From: Aestuariivirga litoralis
GTDB lineage: Bacteria; Pseudomonadota; Alphaproteobacteria; Rhizobiales; Aestuariivirgaceae
Direction: 5' to 3'
Length of the DNA stretch: 64,000 nt
Assembly (NCBI RefSeq): GCF_015714715.1
Contig: NZ_WAHS01000001.1
Coordinates: 1,922,001 to 1,986,000 of the forward strand
Shown: positions 17,540 through 27,039 of the stretch, one piece after another
How positions within the stretch are numbered: the stretch's first letter is position 1
How the letters are laid out: each line of letters starts with the position of its first letter
Made by a program: the position numbers and the translations under genes
Notes under the pieces: generated by a model
The model's database searches: none
The model's input: only the letters and a program-made list of their open reading frames with translations
Told to the model about the DNA's origin: nothing

Positions 17540-18415
17540 TCAACGGTCAGCCACGAAGGGCTGGCCAAGGCAAGCCGGTGTATTGGCACGCAGCAACCGC
17601 CGGTTTCCGGAGATCACCACAAGTGCCACTATCGTGACAAGGTAGGGCGTGCAGGACAAGAGCTGGGACGGAATGCCCCAGCCAAAAGTCTGCACCGTGT
17701 AGGAAAGAATGGAGATGGTGCCGAAAAGATAGGCACCGAAAATCACTCTTTTAGGCAGCCAGGTTGCGAACACCACAAGGGCAAGCGCAATCCAGCCGCG
17801 GCCCGCCGTCATGTTTTCAACCCATTGCGGGGTGTCCGCCACGGAAAGATAACCGCCGGCGAGACCCGCGCAGCCACCACCGAAGACCACGCATGCATAA
17901 CGCAGGCCAACCACGTGGAAACCCATGGCATGAGCCGAAGTATGATTGTCGCCAACCGCACGGATCATCAGGCCGGGCCTGGTGCGGAACAGGAACCAGG
18001 AGACGAGGCCCACGAGGATGAAAGAGAAAATGATCAGGACATTGATGCCGTAGAAGCTGGGCAAGCGCTGGATCGGCTGGCCCACAAATGCCTCACCCAG
18101 CAGCGAAGACAGGCCAACACCCAGCAGCGTGACGGCAAGACCGGTGGCGACCTGGTTGGCCAGCAAGGTGAGGGTGAGGAAACCGAACAGCAGCGCCATC
18201 AAAGCACCGCCGAAAATCGAGGCGAACAGCCCGATATAGGGATTGCCGGTGATGAAGGTGGCGCCGAAGCCGGTGACGGCGCCCATGATCATCATGCCTT
18301 CAACACCGAGATTGAGCACGCCGGACCGTTCCACCACCAGTTCACCGATGGCGGCGATCAGCAAAGGCGTGGAGGCGGCGATGATGGTGATCGCTATGGC
18401 GTAAAATTGTTCCAT
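17540..18415 (-). CDS. ABC transporter permease (nucleoside/purine type)
   Basis: This 291-residue membrane protein has about eight to nine hydrophobic segments and the conserved G-E-L-V-V-E-R-S-G-V-L-N-L-G-V-E-G motif of the second permease in BMP-type importers. I chose the ATG whose A is shared with the TGA stop of the preceding permease, giving translational coupling. It would form a heterodimeric channel with that permease. Confidence 0.92.
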   Translation of the reverse strand: MEQFYAIAITIIAASTPLLIAAIGELVVERSGVLNLGVEGMMIMGAVTGFGATFITGNPYIGLFASIFGGALMALLFGFLTLTLLANQVATGLAVTLLGVGLSSLLGEAFVGQPIQRLPSFYGINVLIIFSFILVGLVSWFLFRTRPGLMIRAVGDNHTSAHAMGFHVVGLRYACVVFGGGCAGLAGGYLSVADTPQWVENMTAGRGWIALALVVFATWLPKRVIFGAYLFGTISILSYTVQTFGWGIPSQLLSCTPYLVTIVALVVISGNRRLLRANTPACLGQPFVADR

Positions 18416-19485
18416 CAGTCCTGCTTGCTCCGGGATGAGACCCATTTGATGCGGTAGAGGATGAGTGTGTCGCAGGCGAGTACGAAGAACAGCAGCACGC
18501 CCTGGAAGACCTTGGCGATTTTGTCTGGAATCTGCAGCGTGGTTTGCGCGGCTTCGCCACCGAGGAATGTGATGGCAAGAAGCACGCCGGAGAAGATCGC
18601 GCCAATCGGATTGAGCCGGCCGAGGAAGGCCACGATGATGGCAACGAAACCATAATCAGGCGTGGAATAAGGCGTCTGCAATTGGCGGCCCACGCCCATC
18701 ACGTCGCAAGCGCCAGCGAGGCCCGCAAGGCCGCCCGAAACCAGGAAGCAGAAATACACGGCGCGGTTCATCGAGAAGCCGGCGAATTTGCCCGCGCGCG
18801 GGGCGGCACCTAGAGTGCGCAGTTCAAAGCCTTTCAGCATGCGCCACATCAGGAAGCCGAGGCCGAGAGCGATCACTACGGCAAAGAGTGCGCCGAGATG
18901 AATGTCGCCCCAAGTGGGTAGGGTTTGCCAGCCGGCGAAATTCACCGTTTTGGGGAAGTTGTAGCCCTTGGGGTCGCGCAGCGCGCCGCGCACCAGCCAG
19001 TCAAACACCAGCCCGGCCACATAGACCAGCATCAGCGAGGTGAGGATTTCATTGGCATTGAAGCGCACTTTCAGGAAGGCCGGAATCAAGGCCCAGAGCG
19101 CACCACCCAGAATGCCCATCAGCAGCATCACAACCATCACTTCCGGCGTCTGCCACGAGGTGAAAATCGCTGGGATAAGGCCAGCAAACAGCGCACCCAT
19201 GAAAAGCTGGCCCGCAGCGCCGATGTTCCACACATTGGCCTGATATGAGAGTGCGAGGCCAGACGCCATCAACACCAGCGGGGTGGCTTTGACCACCAGC
19301 TTTTCCAGATTCCATTCATCAGTCAGCGGTTCAAGCCAATAGACATAGAGGCCGTGCAACGGATCAACGCCGCGGCCCCAGAAGACTAGCGCGCCGAATA
19401 TCAGTGTGAGACCGATGGCGATCACCGGCGACAGCAGCGCCATGGTGGCTGAGCGTTCGGACCGCTTTTCAAGTCTAAGCGGCAT
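18415..19485 (-). CDS. ABC transporter permease (nucleoside/purine type)
   Basis: This 356-residue membrane protein belongs to the BMP-associated permease family, with A-L-S-Y-Q-A-N-V-W-N-I-G-A-A-G-Q and the loop N-A-N-E-I-L-T-S-L-M-L. It overlaps the ATPase gene by 11 bases at its start. It is the first of two permeases of the importer embedded in the purine operon. Confidence 0.92.
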   Translation of the reverse strand: MPLRLEKRSERSATMALLSPVIAIGLTLIFGALVFWGRGVDPLHGLYVYWLEPLTDEWNLEKLVVKATPLVLMASGLALSYQANVWNIGAAGQLFMGALFAGLIPAIFTSWQTPEVMVVMLLMGILGGALWALIPAFLKVRFNANEILTSLMLVYVAGLVFDWLVRGALRDPKGYNFPKTVNFAGWQTLPTWGDIHLGALFAVVIALGLGFLMWRMLKGFELRTLGAAPRAGKFAGFSMNRAVYFCFLVSGGLAGLAGACDVMGVGRQLQTPYSTPDYGFVAIIVAFLGRLNPIGAIFSGVLLAITFLGGEAAQTTLQIPDKIAKVFQGVLLFFVLACDTLILYRIKWVSSRSKQD

Positions 19486-20992
19486 CGGTCACCTCATGCG
19501 CGCCGGCCATGGCCAGGCCGATATTTTCAAGCGTCCAATCCGAGCGCGGGCCGGCCTTGGAAAGCTGGCCGCGCGAGATCACTGCAATGCGGTCCGCGAT
19601 TTCGAAAATCTCATCCAGATCCTGGCTGATGACGAGGACGGCAGAGCCCGACCGCGCCAGATCAATCAGCGCCTGGCGGATGGTGGCGGCAGCGCCAGCA
19701 TCAACGCCCCAGGTGGGCTGATTGACGACGAGAATGCCGGGCTTGCGCTCCAGCTCACGGCCGACGGTGAATTTCTGCAGATTGCCGCCGGAGAGAGAGC
19801 GGGCCTCAGGATCAACCTTGCCCTTGCGCACATCGTAAGTCTTGATCACTTGCGCTGCCATGGCCAGCGCCTCGGACTTCCGGAGCACGCCATTTTTGGA
19901 CAGTTTGCCATCCACCGAATGCAAGGTGAGCACAGCATTGTCGGAAAGCGCAAAGCCCGGCACGGCGGCGTGACCCAAGCGCTCTTCCGGCACGAAGGCG
20001 GCACCACGGCGGCGGCGCTGGGTTACATTTTCAAAACCGCAAGCGGCACCATCAATAATGACTTGGCCTGCCTTCTTGGCGGAAAGCTCACCCGATAATG
20101 CATCAAAGAATTCCGATTGGCCGTTGCCGGCCACGCCAGCGATGGCGACGAGTTCACCGCCTTGCACTTCCAGCGACACATCACGCAAAGCCACTTCGAA
20201 GCCATCGGCTTCGGTGCAGAGATGATCGAGATGCAAGCGCACTGGGCCCTTGGGCGGCGCAGAATGGGCGTGAACGGCGGCCACATCAGAGCCCACCATC
20301 ATGCGGGCCATCGAAGCCGGCGTTTCATTCTTCGGAACGCAGGCAGCGACCACCTTGCCCTGGCGCATGACCGTTGCGGTGTCGCAAAGCTTGCGCACTT
20401 CTTCGAGGCGGTGCGAGATATAGAGGATGGCGCAGCCTTCGGATGCGAGGCGGCGCAGGGTGACGAAAAGCTGTTCAGCCTCTTGCGGCGTGAGCACGGA
20501 TGTCGGCTCATCAAGGATCAGCAGTTTCGGATTCTGCAGCAGGCAGCGGACAATTTCCACGCGCTGGCGCTGGCCGACGGAAAGATCGGCAATAGTGGAA
20601 GCCGGATCAACCGGCAGGCCATATTCGCTAGAGAGTTTTTTTACGCGGGCCGAAAGCGTGCTCACATCAAATTTGCCGGGCATGGCGAGGGCGATATTTT
20701 CCGCCGCCGTGAGCGCTTCGAACAGTGAGAAATGCTGGAACACCATGCCCACACCGAGTGCGCGCGCTTCCGATGGGCTGGCTATCGTGACGGGCTTTCC
20801 CATCCATTCAAAATGGCCTGACGTTGGCTGCAGAGCGCCATAGATCATCTTGACGAGGGTGGACTTGCCTGCGCCATTTTCGCCGAGGAGGGCGTGGATT
20901 TTACCTGATTTGAGCGAGAGCGAAACGTTATCATTGGCCCGCAAGGTGCCAAAAACTTTGACAATATTTTTCGCTGCCAGAAGCTCCGTCAT
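19475..20992 (-). CDS. ABC transporter ATP-binding protein with two nucleotide-binding domains
   Basis: This 505-residue tandem ATPase has Walker A G-E-N-G-A-G-K-S-T near residue 38, signature S-V-G-Q-R-Q-R and Walker B L-L-I-L-D-E-P in the first half, and a degenerate second half with S-G-G-N-L-Q-K. This is the layout of BMP-type and sugar-type importers. Its start overlaps the xdhC stop by 4 bases. With the permeases and binding protein it completes one uptake system. Confidence 0.93.
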   Translation of the reverse strand: MTELLAAKNIVKVFGTLRANDNVSLSLKSGKIHALLGENGAGKSTLVKMIYGALQPTSGHFEWMGKPVTIASPSEARALGVGMVFQHFSLFEALTAAENIALAMPGKFDVSTLSARVKKLSSEYGLPVDPASTIADLSVGQRQRVEIVRCLLQNPKLLILDEPTSVLTPQEAEQLFVTLRRLASEGCAILYISHRLEEVRKLCDTATVMRQGKVVAACVPKNETPASMARMMVGSDVAAVHAHSAPPKGPVRLHLDHLCTEADGFEVALRDVSLEVQGGELVAIAGVAGNGQSEFFDALSGELSAKKAGQVIIDGAACGFENVTQRRRRGAAFVPEERLGHAAVPGFALSDNAVLTLHSVDGKLSKNGVLRKSEALAMAAQVIKTYDVRKGKVDPEARSLSGGNLQKFTVGRELERKPGILVVNQPTWGVDAGAAATIRQALIDLARSGSAVLVISQDLDEIFEIADRIAVISRGQLSKAGPRSDWTLENIGLAMAGAHEVTDAA

Positions 20993-21834
20993 GACATCAC
21001 CTTATCCAGATGCTGCGGTGCGGCAACAGGGAATTCAACAGTTTTCAACATTTGTTGCCATTCCAGCAATTGCACGGCCACGGTGGCGGCGATGACCGGC
21101 GGCAGCTTGGAATGGATCGCTTTCGATCCAATCGGGCACACCAGTCGTTCCAGCGCCTCGGCATTGTGGCCAGCTGCGGCGAGGCGTTTGCGGAAGCGCA
21201 CTGACTTGGTGTCGCTGCCGATCATGCCGACGCGGAAGAAGTGATCCTGCCGCAGAGCGAAATCGGCGATCTCGAAATCCAGATTGTGGTTGTGGGTCAT
21301 GATCAGGACCAGCCCACCCTCTTTCATTCCATCAAGCCCCCCGGCCCGGCAAATTACATTCTCGGGCACATAGGCTGGGAATGCGCCTTCGCGCTGGTCC
21401 CACCAGGTGATCCTAAAAGCAAGTGGAGCGAGCGCCAAAACCAGCGCCCGCCCCACATGCCCCCCTCCCCAAAGGTTTAAATGCGTCAAATCTTCAAGTT
21501 CGGCTTCCGCCATCGTCTTCACTTGCGCCATGTCCGCTATCGTCAAACTTTGCAGGCGCAGGCTGACGCGCCCGCCACAGCATTGGCCAAGATCGGGACC
21601 AAGTGAGCGCGTCATGGTGCGGATGATGCCGGGCTTGCCCAGCATCGCTTGCGCTTCCGCCATGGCGTGCCATTCCAAGGTGCCGCCGCCGATCGTGCCG
21701 GAATAGCCGCGCGGGGTGACCAGCATCTTGGCGCCCGCTTCGCGCGGGGTTGAGCCTTCGGCCTTGGTCACTTCGACCATGACGCAGGGTGCGCCCGACT
21801 CCAGAATGCCCGCTGCCTTTGCCCAGATATTCAT
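20989..21834 (-). CDS. xdhC: xanthine dehydrogenase accessory protein XdhC
   Basis: This 281-residue XdhC protein binds molybdenum cofactor, promotes its sulfuration and inserts it into XdhB. Visible motifs are E-G-S-T-P-R-E-A-G-A-K-M (N-terminal), G-Q-C-C-G-G-R-V and the Rossmann-like C-terminal half with G-G-G-H-V-G-R-A-L. The chosen ATG overlaps the xdhB stop (ATGA). A longer frame upstream overlaps xdhB in a shadow frame and is not used. Confidence 0.93.
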   Translation of the reverse strand: MNIWAKAAGILESGAPCVMVEVTKAEGSTPREAGAKMLVTPRGYSGTIGGGTLEWHAMAEAQAMLGKPGIIRTMTRSLGPDLGQCCGGRVSLRLQSLTIADMAQVKTMAEAELEDLTHLNLWGGGHVGRALVLALAPLAFRITWWDQREGAFPAYVPENVICRAGGLDGMKEGGLVLIMTHNHNLDFEIADFALRQDHFFRVGMIGSDTKSVRFRKRLAAAGHNAEALERLVCPIGSKAIHSKLPPVIAATVAVQLLEWQQMLKTVEFPVAAPQHLDKVMS

Positions 21835-24146
21835 GCTGCGGCCCCCATGCTCTTCACCGCCTTCATGATCGCCTCTGCGGTGGCGGGCGCATGGAGATCG
21901 GGCACCACGCCGGGCCTCAGGCTGGCCACTGCATTCATTACGGCGCACCAAACTGAAACTGGCAAGTTCAACGGCGGTTCGCCCACGGCTTTGGAGCGAT
22001 AGATGCTGTCTTCCTTGTTGCCTTTGCTTTGATAGAGCACGACCTTGAAATGCTCCGGCACATCCGAGGCGCAGGGAATCTTGTAAGTCGAAGGCGCGTG
22101 GGTGCGCAGGCGGCCTTCCGCGTCGAAAACCAGTTCTTCGGTGGTCAGCCAGCCCATGCCCTGCACGAAGCCGCCTTCAATCTGGCCGATATCCAGCGCC
22201 GGATTGAGCGAACGGCCGACATCCTGAAGAATATCCACCTTGGTGACTTTCATCTCGCCGGTCAGCACATCGACCAGAACTTCTGAACAGGCAGCGCCAT
22301 TGGCGAAATAGAAGAAGGGTTGGCCCTTTCCCGATGGCCTGTCCCAATGGATTTTTGGCGTGGCATAGAAGCCGGTGGAGGACAACGAGATGCGCGCGGC
22401 CCGCACGGCCTGGGCCAGTTGGGTGAAGCTCATCGCCTTCTTGCCGGCACTCACCACACTGTTTTCAAATTTTACTGCAGCGGGTTTGACCTTCCACAGC
22501 TTGGCGGCAAATTCAGTCATGCGCGCTTTGATGGTGTTGGCCGCGTTGAAAGCGGCCATGCCGTTGAGGTCAGTGCCGGAGGATGCGGCGGTGGGTGAAG
22601 TGTTCGGCACTTTGTCGGTGCGGGTGGCGGTGATGTTCACGCGCTCCACATCAATGCTGAAAACCTCGGCCACAACCTGCGCCACTTTTTGATAAAGCCC
22701 CTGCCCCATCTCGGTGCCGCCGTGATTGAGATGCACGGAACCATCGGTATAGACATGCACCAGTGCTCCGGCCTGGTTCATCTGGGTGAAGGTGAAGGAG
22801 ATGCCGAACTTCACCGGGGTGAGTGCGAGGCCTTTTTTCAGCCAGCGGCTCTGCTTGTTGAACTTGGTAATCTCCTTGCGGCGCTTGGCATATTGCGAGG
22901 TGCGCTCCAGCTCGGACACGAGATTAACGAGCACGTGCTCTTCAATCTTCTGGCCATAGGGCGTGACATCGCGGCCCCGGACGTAGAGATTCTTCTTGCG
23001 TAGCTCCAACGCATCAATGCCCAGAGAGATGGCGAGTTGCTCCATCATCGCATCGGCAAAGATGATGCCTTGTGGGCCACCGAAGCCGCGATAAGCAGTG
23101 TTGGACACAGTGTTGGTGCGCAGGCGCCGCGTGCCGATGTGATATTCGGGGTAGAAATATGAATTGTCGGAATGGAACATGGCGCGATCACAGATCGCGT
23201 CTGACAGATCGGCTGAGTAACCGCAGCGGCCGAAGAGATCGACGGAGACACCCTTGATGCGCAGGTCCTTGCCGACACCCACTTCAAACTCCGCTTCGAA
23301 GTCATGGCGCTTGCCCGTCATGATCATGTCGTCGTCGCGGTCGAGGCGGCATTTGGCCGGGCGGTTCAGCTTATAGGCCGTGAGGGCAGCCAGGCACGCC
23401 CATTGTGCCGCCTGGCTTTCCTTGCCGCCAAAACCGCCGCCCATGCGCCGGCATTCGCAGGTGACCAGGGCATCATCAATGCCCAGCATATGCGCCACGA
23501 GATGCTGCACTTCGGTCGGGTGCTGGGTGGAGCAGTGCACGAACATGCCGCCCTTTTCCTGCGGCACGACGTAAGACACTTGGCCTTCGAGATAGAATTG
23601 TTCCTGCCCGCCGATGGTCAGTTTGCCCTTGTGGCGATGCGCAGAGGCTTTCAATGCGCCGGCGAGGTTTTTGCTGTTGAAGGCATAGGGTGGTGAAATA
23701 TCCTGGGTGCCCATGGCCACCGCGTCGGCCACCGAGACAGCCGGCTTTTCCTTGGCCACTTCAATCACCGCAAGGCGCGTGGCACGGCGCGCGGCATCGC
23801 GGGTTTCACCCACGACAGCGAAAATCACCTGGCCATGAAAGGCAATCTCGCCGCGCGCGAGAACGGGATCATCATCCCGGCCCACCGGGCTGCAGCCATT
23901 GGTATGCGGAATATCTTCGGCAGTGAAAACCGCCAACACGCCGGGTGCAGCCCTAACAGCGGACAAGTCCAGCTTGGTGATCTTGCCCTTGGCAGCGTCC
24001 TTGGCATAGCCGGGGGCTACATGCACCGTGCCTTCGATTTCGGGAATGTCGTCGACGTAATTGGCAAGGCCCTGTACATGAAGATCAGCACTGTCATGCT
24101 TCAGCGACCTTCCAACTTGTGCGAGGGGGCGGGCCATCGGCTTCAT
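21831..24146 (-). CDS. xdhB: xanthine dehydrogenase, molybdopterin-binding large subunit
   Basis: This 771-residue molybdenum hydroxylase subunit carries G-G-G-F-G-G-K-E, Y-R-G-F-G-G-P-Q and G-G-T-E-M-G-Q-G motifs that hold the cofactor. It oxidises hypoxanthine and xanthine to urate with XdhA. It overlaps xdhA and xdhC by 4 bases each, a typical xdhABC layout. Confidence 0.96.
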   Translation of the reverse strand: MKPMARPLAQVGRSLKHDSADLHVQGLANYVDDIPEIEGTVHVAPGYAKDAAKGKITKLDLSAVRAAPGVLAVFTAEDIPHTNGCSPVGRDDDPVLARGEIAFHGQVIFAVVGETRDAARRATRLAVIEVAKEKPAVSVADAVAMGTQDISPPYAFNSKNLAGALKASAHRHKGKLTIGGQEQFYLEGQVSYVVPQEKGGMFVHCSTQHPTEVQHLVAHMLGIDDALVTCECRRMGGGFGGKESQAAQWACLAALTAYKLNRPAKCRLDRDDDMIMTGKRHDFEAEFEVGVGKDLRIKGVSVDLFGRCGYSADLSDAICDRAMFHSDNSYFYPEYHIGTRRLRTNTVSNTAYRGFGGPQGIIFADAMMEQLAISLGIDALELRKKNLYVRGRDVTPYGQKIEEHVLVNLVSELERTSQYAKRRKEITKFNKQSRWLKKGLALTPVKFGISFTFTQMNQAGALVHVYTDGSVHLNHGGTEMGQGLYQKVAQVVAEVFSIDVERVNITATRTDKVPNTSPTAASSGTDLNGMAAFNAANTIKARMTEFAAKLWKVKPAAVKFENSVVSAGKKAMSFTQLAQAVRAARISLSSTGFYATPKIHWDRPSGKGQPFFYFANGAACSEVLVDVLTGEMKVTKVDILQDVGRSLNPALDIGQIEGGFVQGMGWLTTEELVFDAEGRLRTHAPSTYKIPCASDVPEHFKVVLYQSKGNKEDSIYRSKAVGEPPLNLPVSVWCAVMNAVASLRPGVVPDLHAPATAEAIMKAVKSMGAAA

Positions 24147-25558
24147 GCGACCAGAACCCGGGTTTGCGTTTCACCCTGCAATTCCAACAGCGCCTTCTTG
24201 AGAAGAGCGGCTGCCGTCTCGCGCCGGTATTCGGCGGAGGCCCGCATATCGGTGAGCGGCGCATAATCATCGAGCGTGATGGACAGCGCTTGCGCAAGTG
24301 TTTTGCCGCGCAATGCGTCTTCCGTTTTGGTGGCGCGCTTTGGAGTTGCTGCCATGCCGCCGAAAGCGATGCGGGCTTCGCTGATCACATCGCCATCCAG
24401 CGTGAAACGGAAGGCGGCCATGACAGCGGAAATATCCTGGTCGAAACGTTTGGATATTTTGTAGGCCTTGAACTGCTGATTGGCCTTCAGTTTGGGCACA
24501 TCGATCTGCCAGACCAGTTCGCCGGGCACGCGGTCCTGCTTGCCGTAAGCGATGAAGTAATCTTCTATGGGCATGGCCCGCGTGGCTTCACCGTTGCGCA
24601 GGGTGAGCGTGGCGCCGAGCGCGATCAGCATGGGTGGCGTATCACCGATGGGCGAACCATTGGCGACATTGCCGCCAATCGTGCCCGAATTGCGCACCTG
24701 AGTTGACCCAATGCGCCGCACAACACTTCCGAAATCTGCTGCGTGCGATGAAAGCGCATTCAGCGCTGCTGTGTAGGTGGCCCCGGCCCCGACAGAAATT
24801 CCGTCCCCGCTCACTTTGACTTCGGCAAAGTCAGTGGCGCGGCCTGTATAGATGATCTGCTTTTGTGGGCGCATCAGCTTGGTCACCCAGAGCCCAATAT
24901 CGGTGGCTCCGGCGACAATGCGCGCTTGCGGATATTTTGCGGCCAAAGTGGCTAGCGCCGCGCCCGATGCGGGGGCAGCGAAGAAGGAGTCTTCGTTGCC
25001 GATGAACAGGTCTTCATTGGCGATGGATTGCAAAGCGGCGGCAGCCTGTTTGGCATCGGCGCTGAATTTGTCGGAGAGCTTGTTGCAGGCTTTCAAGCCA
25101 GCATCGACGATGGGTTTGTAGCCGGTGCAGCGGCAGAGATTGCCGGCTATAGCCAGCAGAATATCATCCCGCGAAACATTCTGTTTCTGGTGGCCCAGCG
25201 CAAACAGCGACATTACAAAGCCCGGTGTGCAGAAGCCGCATTGCGAACCGTGGGTTTCCACCATGGCGGCCTGCACAGGATGCAGCTTGCCGCCCTCGGC
25301 GAGGTCTTCGACGGTGATCAGTTCCTTGCCGTGGATCTGGCCCAGAAAAAGGATGCAGGCATTGACGGCCTTGTACTGCACGCTGCCATTCACCAGGTCG
25401 CCCAGCACCACGGTGCAGGCGCCGCAATCGCCTTCATTGCAGCCTTCCTTGGTGCCGCGCGAACGCTCGGTGAGGCGCAGGTAATCCAGCAGCATCGTAT
25501 CGGGTACGAAATTTTCCACCTGCACCATTTTGCCACGCCGCAGGAAGGAGAGCGCCAT
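24143..25558 (-). CDS. xdhA: xanthine dehydrogenase small subunit (2Fe-2S and FAD)
   Basis: This 471-residue protein has two 2Fe-2S clusters: C-N-E-G-D-C-G-A-C in the plant-ferredoxin-type domain and C-G-F-C plus C-R-C-T-G-Y in the second domain. A FAD domain follows, with V-A-G-A-T-D-I-G-L-W and I-G-G-N-V-A-N-G-S-P. It passes electrons from the molybdenum subunit to NAD. The start shares one base with the uraH stop region. Confidence 0.96.
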   Translation of the reverse strand: MALSFLRRGKMVQVENFVPDTMLLDYLRLTERSRGTKEGCNEGDCGACTVVLGDLVNGSVQYKAVNACILFLGQIHGKELITVEDLAEGGKLHPVQAAMVETHGSQCGFCTPGFVMSLFALGHQKQNVSRDDILLAIAGNLCRCTGYKPIVDAGLKACNKLSDKFSADAKQAAAALQSIANEDLFIGNEDSFFAAPASGAALATLAAKYPQARIVAGATDIGLWVTKLMRPQKQIIYTGRATDFAEVKVSGDGISVGAGATYTAALNALSSHAADFGSVVRRIGSTQVRNSGTIGGNVANGSPIGDTPPMLIALGATLTLRNGEATRAMPIEDYFIAYGKQDRVPGELVWQIDVPKLKANQQFKAYKISKRFDQDISAVMAAFRFTLDGDVISEARIAFGGMAATPKRATKTEDALRGKTLAQALSITLDDYAPLTDMRASAEYRRETAAALLKKALLELQGETQTRVLVA

Positions 25559-25899
25559 TACGAGCCCCGATAGGTCGAATAGCCGAAGGGCGAGAGCAGG
25601 AGCGGCACATGATAATGTGCGCTTGCGTCGGAGATGCCAAAAGAGATCGGAATCACATCAAGGAACAGCGGCTCGGGCAGTTCGATGCCTGAAGAACGCA
25701 AATAATCGCCGGCATGAAAGCGCAACTCATATCGCCCGGTGCTAAGATCGTCGCCTTCGAGAAGCGGCGCATCGGCGCGGCCATCATCGTTAGTGGTGAT
25801 CACCTTGACACGCTCGCCGCCGCGCCACACTTCAATGGCCAAGCCCGCCGCTGGCTTGCCTGTTGCGGTATCCAACACATGGGTCGTCAGTCTTCCCAT
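25558..25899 (-). CDS. uraH: 5-hydroxyisourate hydrolase
   Basis: This 113-residue transthyretin-like protein hydrolyses 5-hydroxyisourate to OHCU. It has the N-terminal [14 protein letters not shown] motif, [11 protein letters not shown] and the C-terminal tetrapeptide Y-R-G-S that closes the active site. I chose the ATG just before G-R-L-T-T-H; an upstream in-frame start would add 14 residues not found in the family. It is the first gene of the purine operon. Confidence 0.93.
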   Translation of the reverse strand: MGRLTTHVLDTATGKPAAGLAIEVWRGGERVKVITTNDDGRADAPLLEGDDLSTGRYELRFHAGDYLRSSGIELPEPLFLDVIPISFGISDASAHYHVPLLLSPFGYSTYRGS

Positions 25900-25950
25900 T
25901 CCGTCAGGTCCATTCCCGTCAAAACGGAAGAATCTTAACACGCGGGAATT

Positions 25951-25998
25951 GTTCTCAAAAGTACAAAATGGAAGTGCTCCTGTTCACTTTTTGAGAAC
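25951..25998. repeat. inverted repeat between lysR and uraH
   Basis: GTTCTCAAAA and TTTTGAGAAC are perfect 10-base arms separated by 28 bases. The right arm covers the lysR stop codon and the pair lies 52-99 bases upstream of uraH. It could be the end of the lysR transcript or a pair of binding half-sites controlling the purine operon; no T-run follows. Confidence 0.45.
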
Positions 25999-26913
25999 AG
26001 CATTCATTTTAGGCAATTGCGCAGTCATGATGTCTAGAAATGCATCAACCGCAGGGCGGTTGCGCAAGCCGCGGCGCTTGATGACTGCGAACTCGTCACG
26101 CGCCAAACCCTTGTCCGTCAAGGGGATTGCCACCAGAGTGCCCTGCCGCAAATCTGTCTCGATGCCGATGGGCGGCTGGAAGGCGATACACTGGTTCAAA
26201 CGCGCCATGGTTGCCATCAAACGCAACGAATTGCACTCCATCACCCGGGCACCATGGGGCATTTTCGTGCGACGGCGTAATGTATGTTCCAATATAGCGC
26301 GTAGGCTGATGTCATTGGAGGGCCAGGCCACAGCATGTTCCATGCATTGGCCAAGGGTCAGGGTTTTCGCCTTGGCCAGCGCATGATCGGGCGACATGAC
26401 GGCACAGACTTTCAAGGCCGCCCCTGTCACGACTTCCAGATTGCGCAATTGCTTCGGGTTGAAGGTGAAACCCACTTCGGCGCGGTGGTCATGCACCATT
26501 TCGGTCACCGTCTCGGAACCCGCCACGCTCACGCTGAAGGTGATGCCGGGATAGGTGGTCGCATAAGTCTGCAGCAATTCCGGCAGCAAAGAGACCGAGA
26601 CCGATTCCACCGAAGCGATGCGCAAGTGCCCCTGGCGAAGACCATTCAAGGCATCAAGCCGCTCAATGATGTTCTCAAGGCTGTGCCGCGAGGCACGCAG
26701 GCCCTGCAGCAGAATCTCACCGGCAGGCGAGAGGGAGATGTTGCGGCCATCGCGGTCCAGCACGGCGGTGGCCAATTCGGATTCCAGCAGTTTGAGCTGG
26801 CGGCTGATGGCCGAGGGCGCAACGTTGAGCCTACGCGCCGCCTCGCGCACCGAGCCGGTTTCCGCCACGGCGAGGAAATAACGATAGGCAATGTCGAGGA
26901 ATGAAGCAGGCAT
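25984..26913 (-). CDS. LysR family transcriptional regulator
   Basis: This 309-residue regulator has the LysR helix-turn-helix in G-S-V-R-E-A-A-R-R-L-N-V-A-P-S-A-I-S-R-Q (about residues 18-37) and a C-terminal substrate-binding fold. It lies upstream of and in the same direction as uraH, so it may sense a purine intermediate and control the operon. That role is inferred from position only. The start is uncertain; a GTG 13 codons upstream is also open. Confidence 0.85.
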   Translation of the reverse strand: MPASFLDIAYRYFLAVAETGSVREAARRLNVAPSAISRQLKLLESELATAVLDRDGRNISLSPAGEILLQGLRASRHSLENIIERLDALNGLRQGHLRIASVESVSVSLLPELLQTYATTYPGITFSVSVAGSETVTEMVHDHRAEVGFTFNPKQLRNLEVVTGAALKVCAVMSPDHALAKAKTLTLGQCMEHAVAWPSNDISLRAILEHTLRRRTKMPHGARVMECNSLRLMATMARLNQCIAFQPPIGIETDLRQGTLVAIPLTDKGLARDEFAVIKRRGLRNRPAVDAFLDIMTAQLPKMNAVLKK

Positions 26914-27039
26914 GGGCAAAGCATAAGCGGGATTTGCAGTGCGCGTCACCACCGCTCTTGTCCACCGCGCATCGCTTGCAATCTTTGCGGCGGCGGAGAC
27001 TTGCTCTATGCTTCTGATCCTCTTGGGGAGAACAAGGTC

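Noticed and set aside
21835-21951. 39-codon N-terminal extension of xdhC
   Set aside because: Lies in a shadow frame of xdhB; the inner ATG gives an ATGA overlap and the family start.
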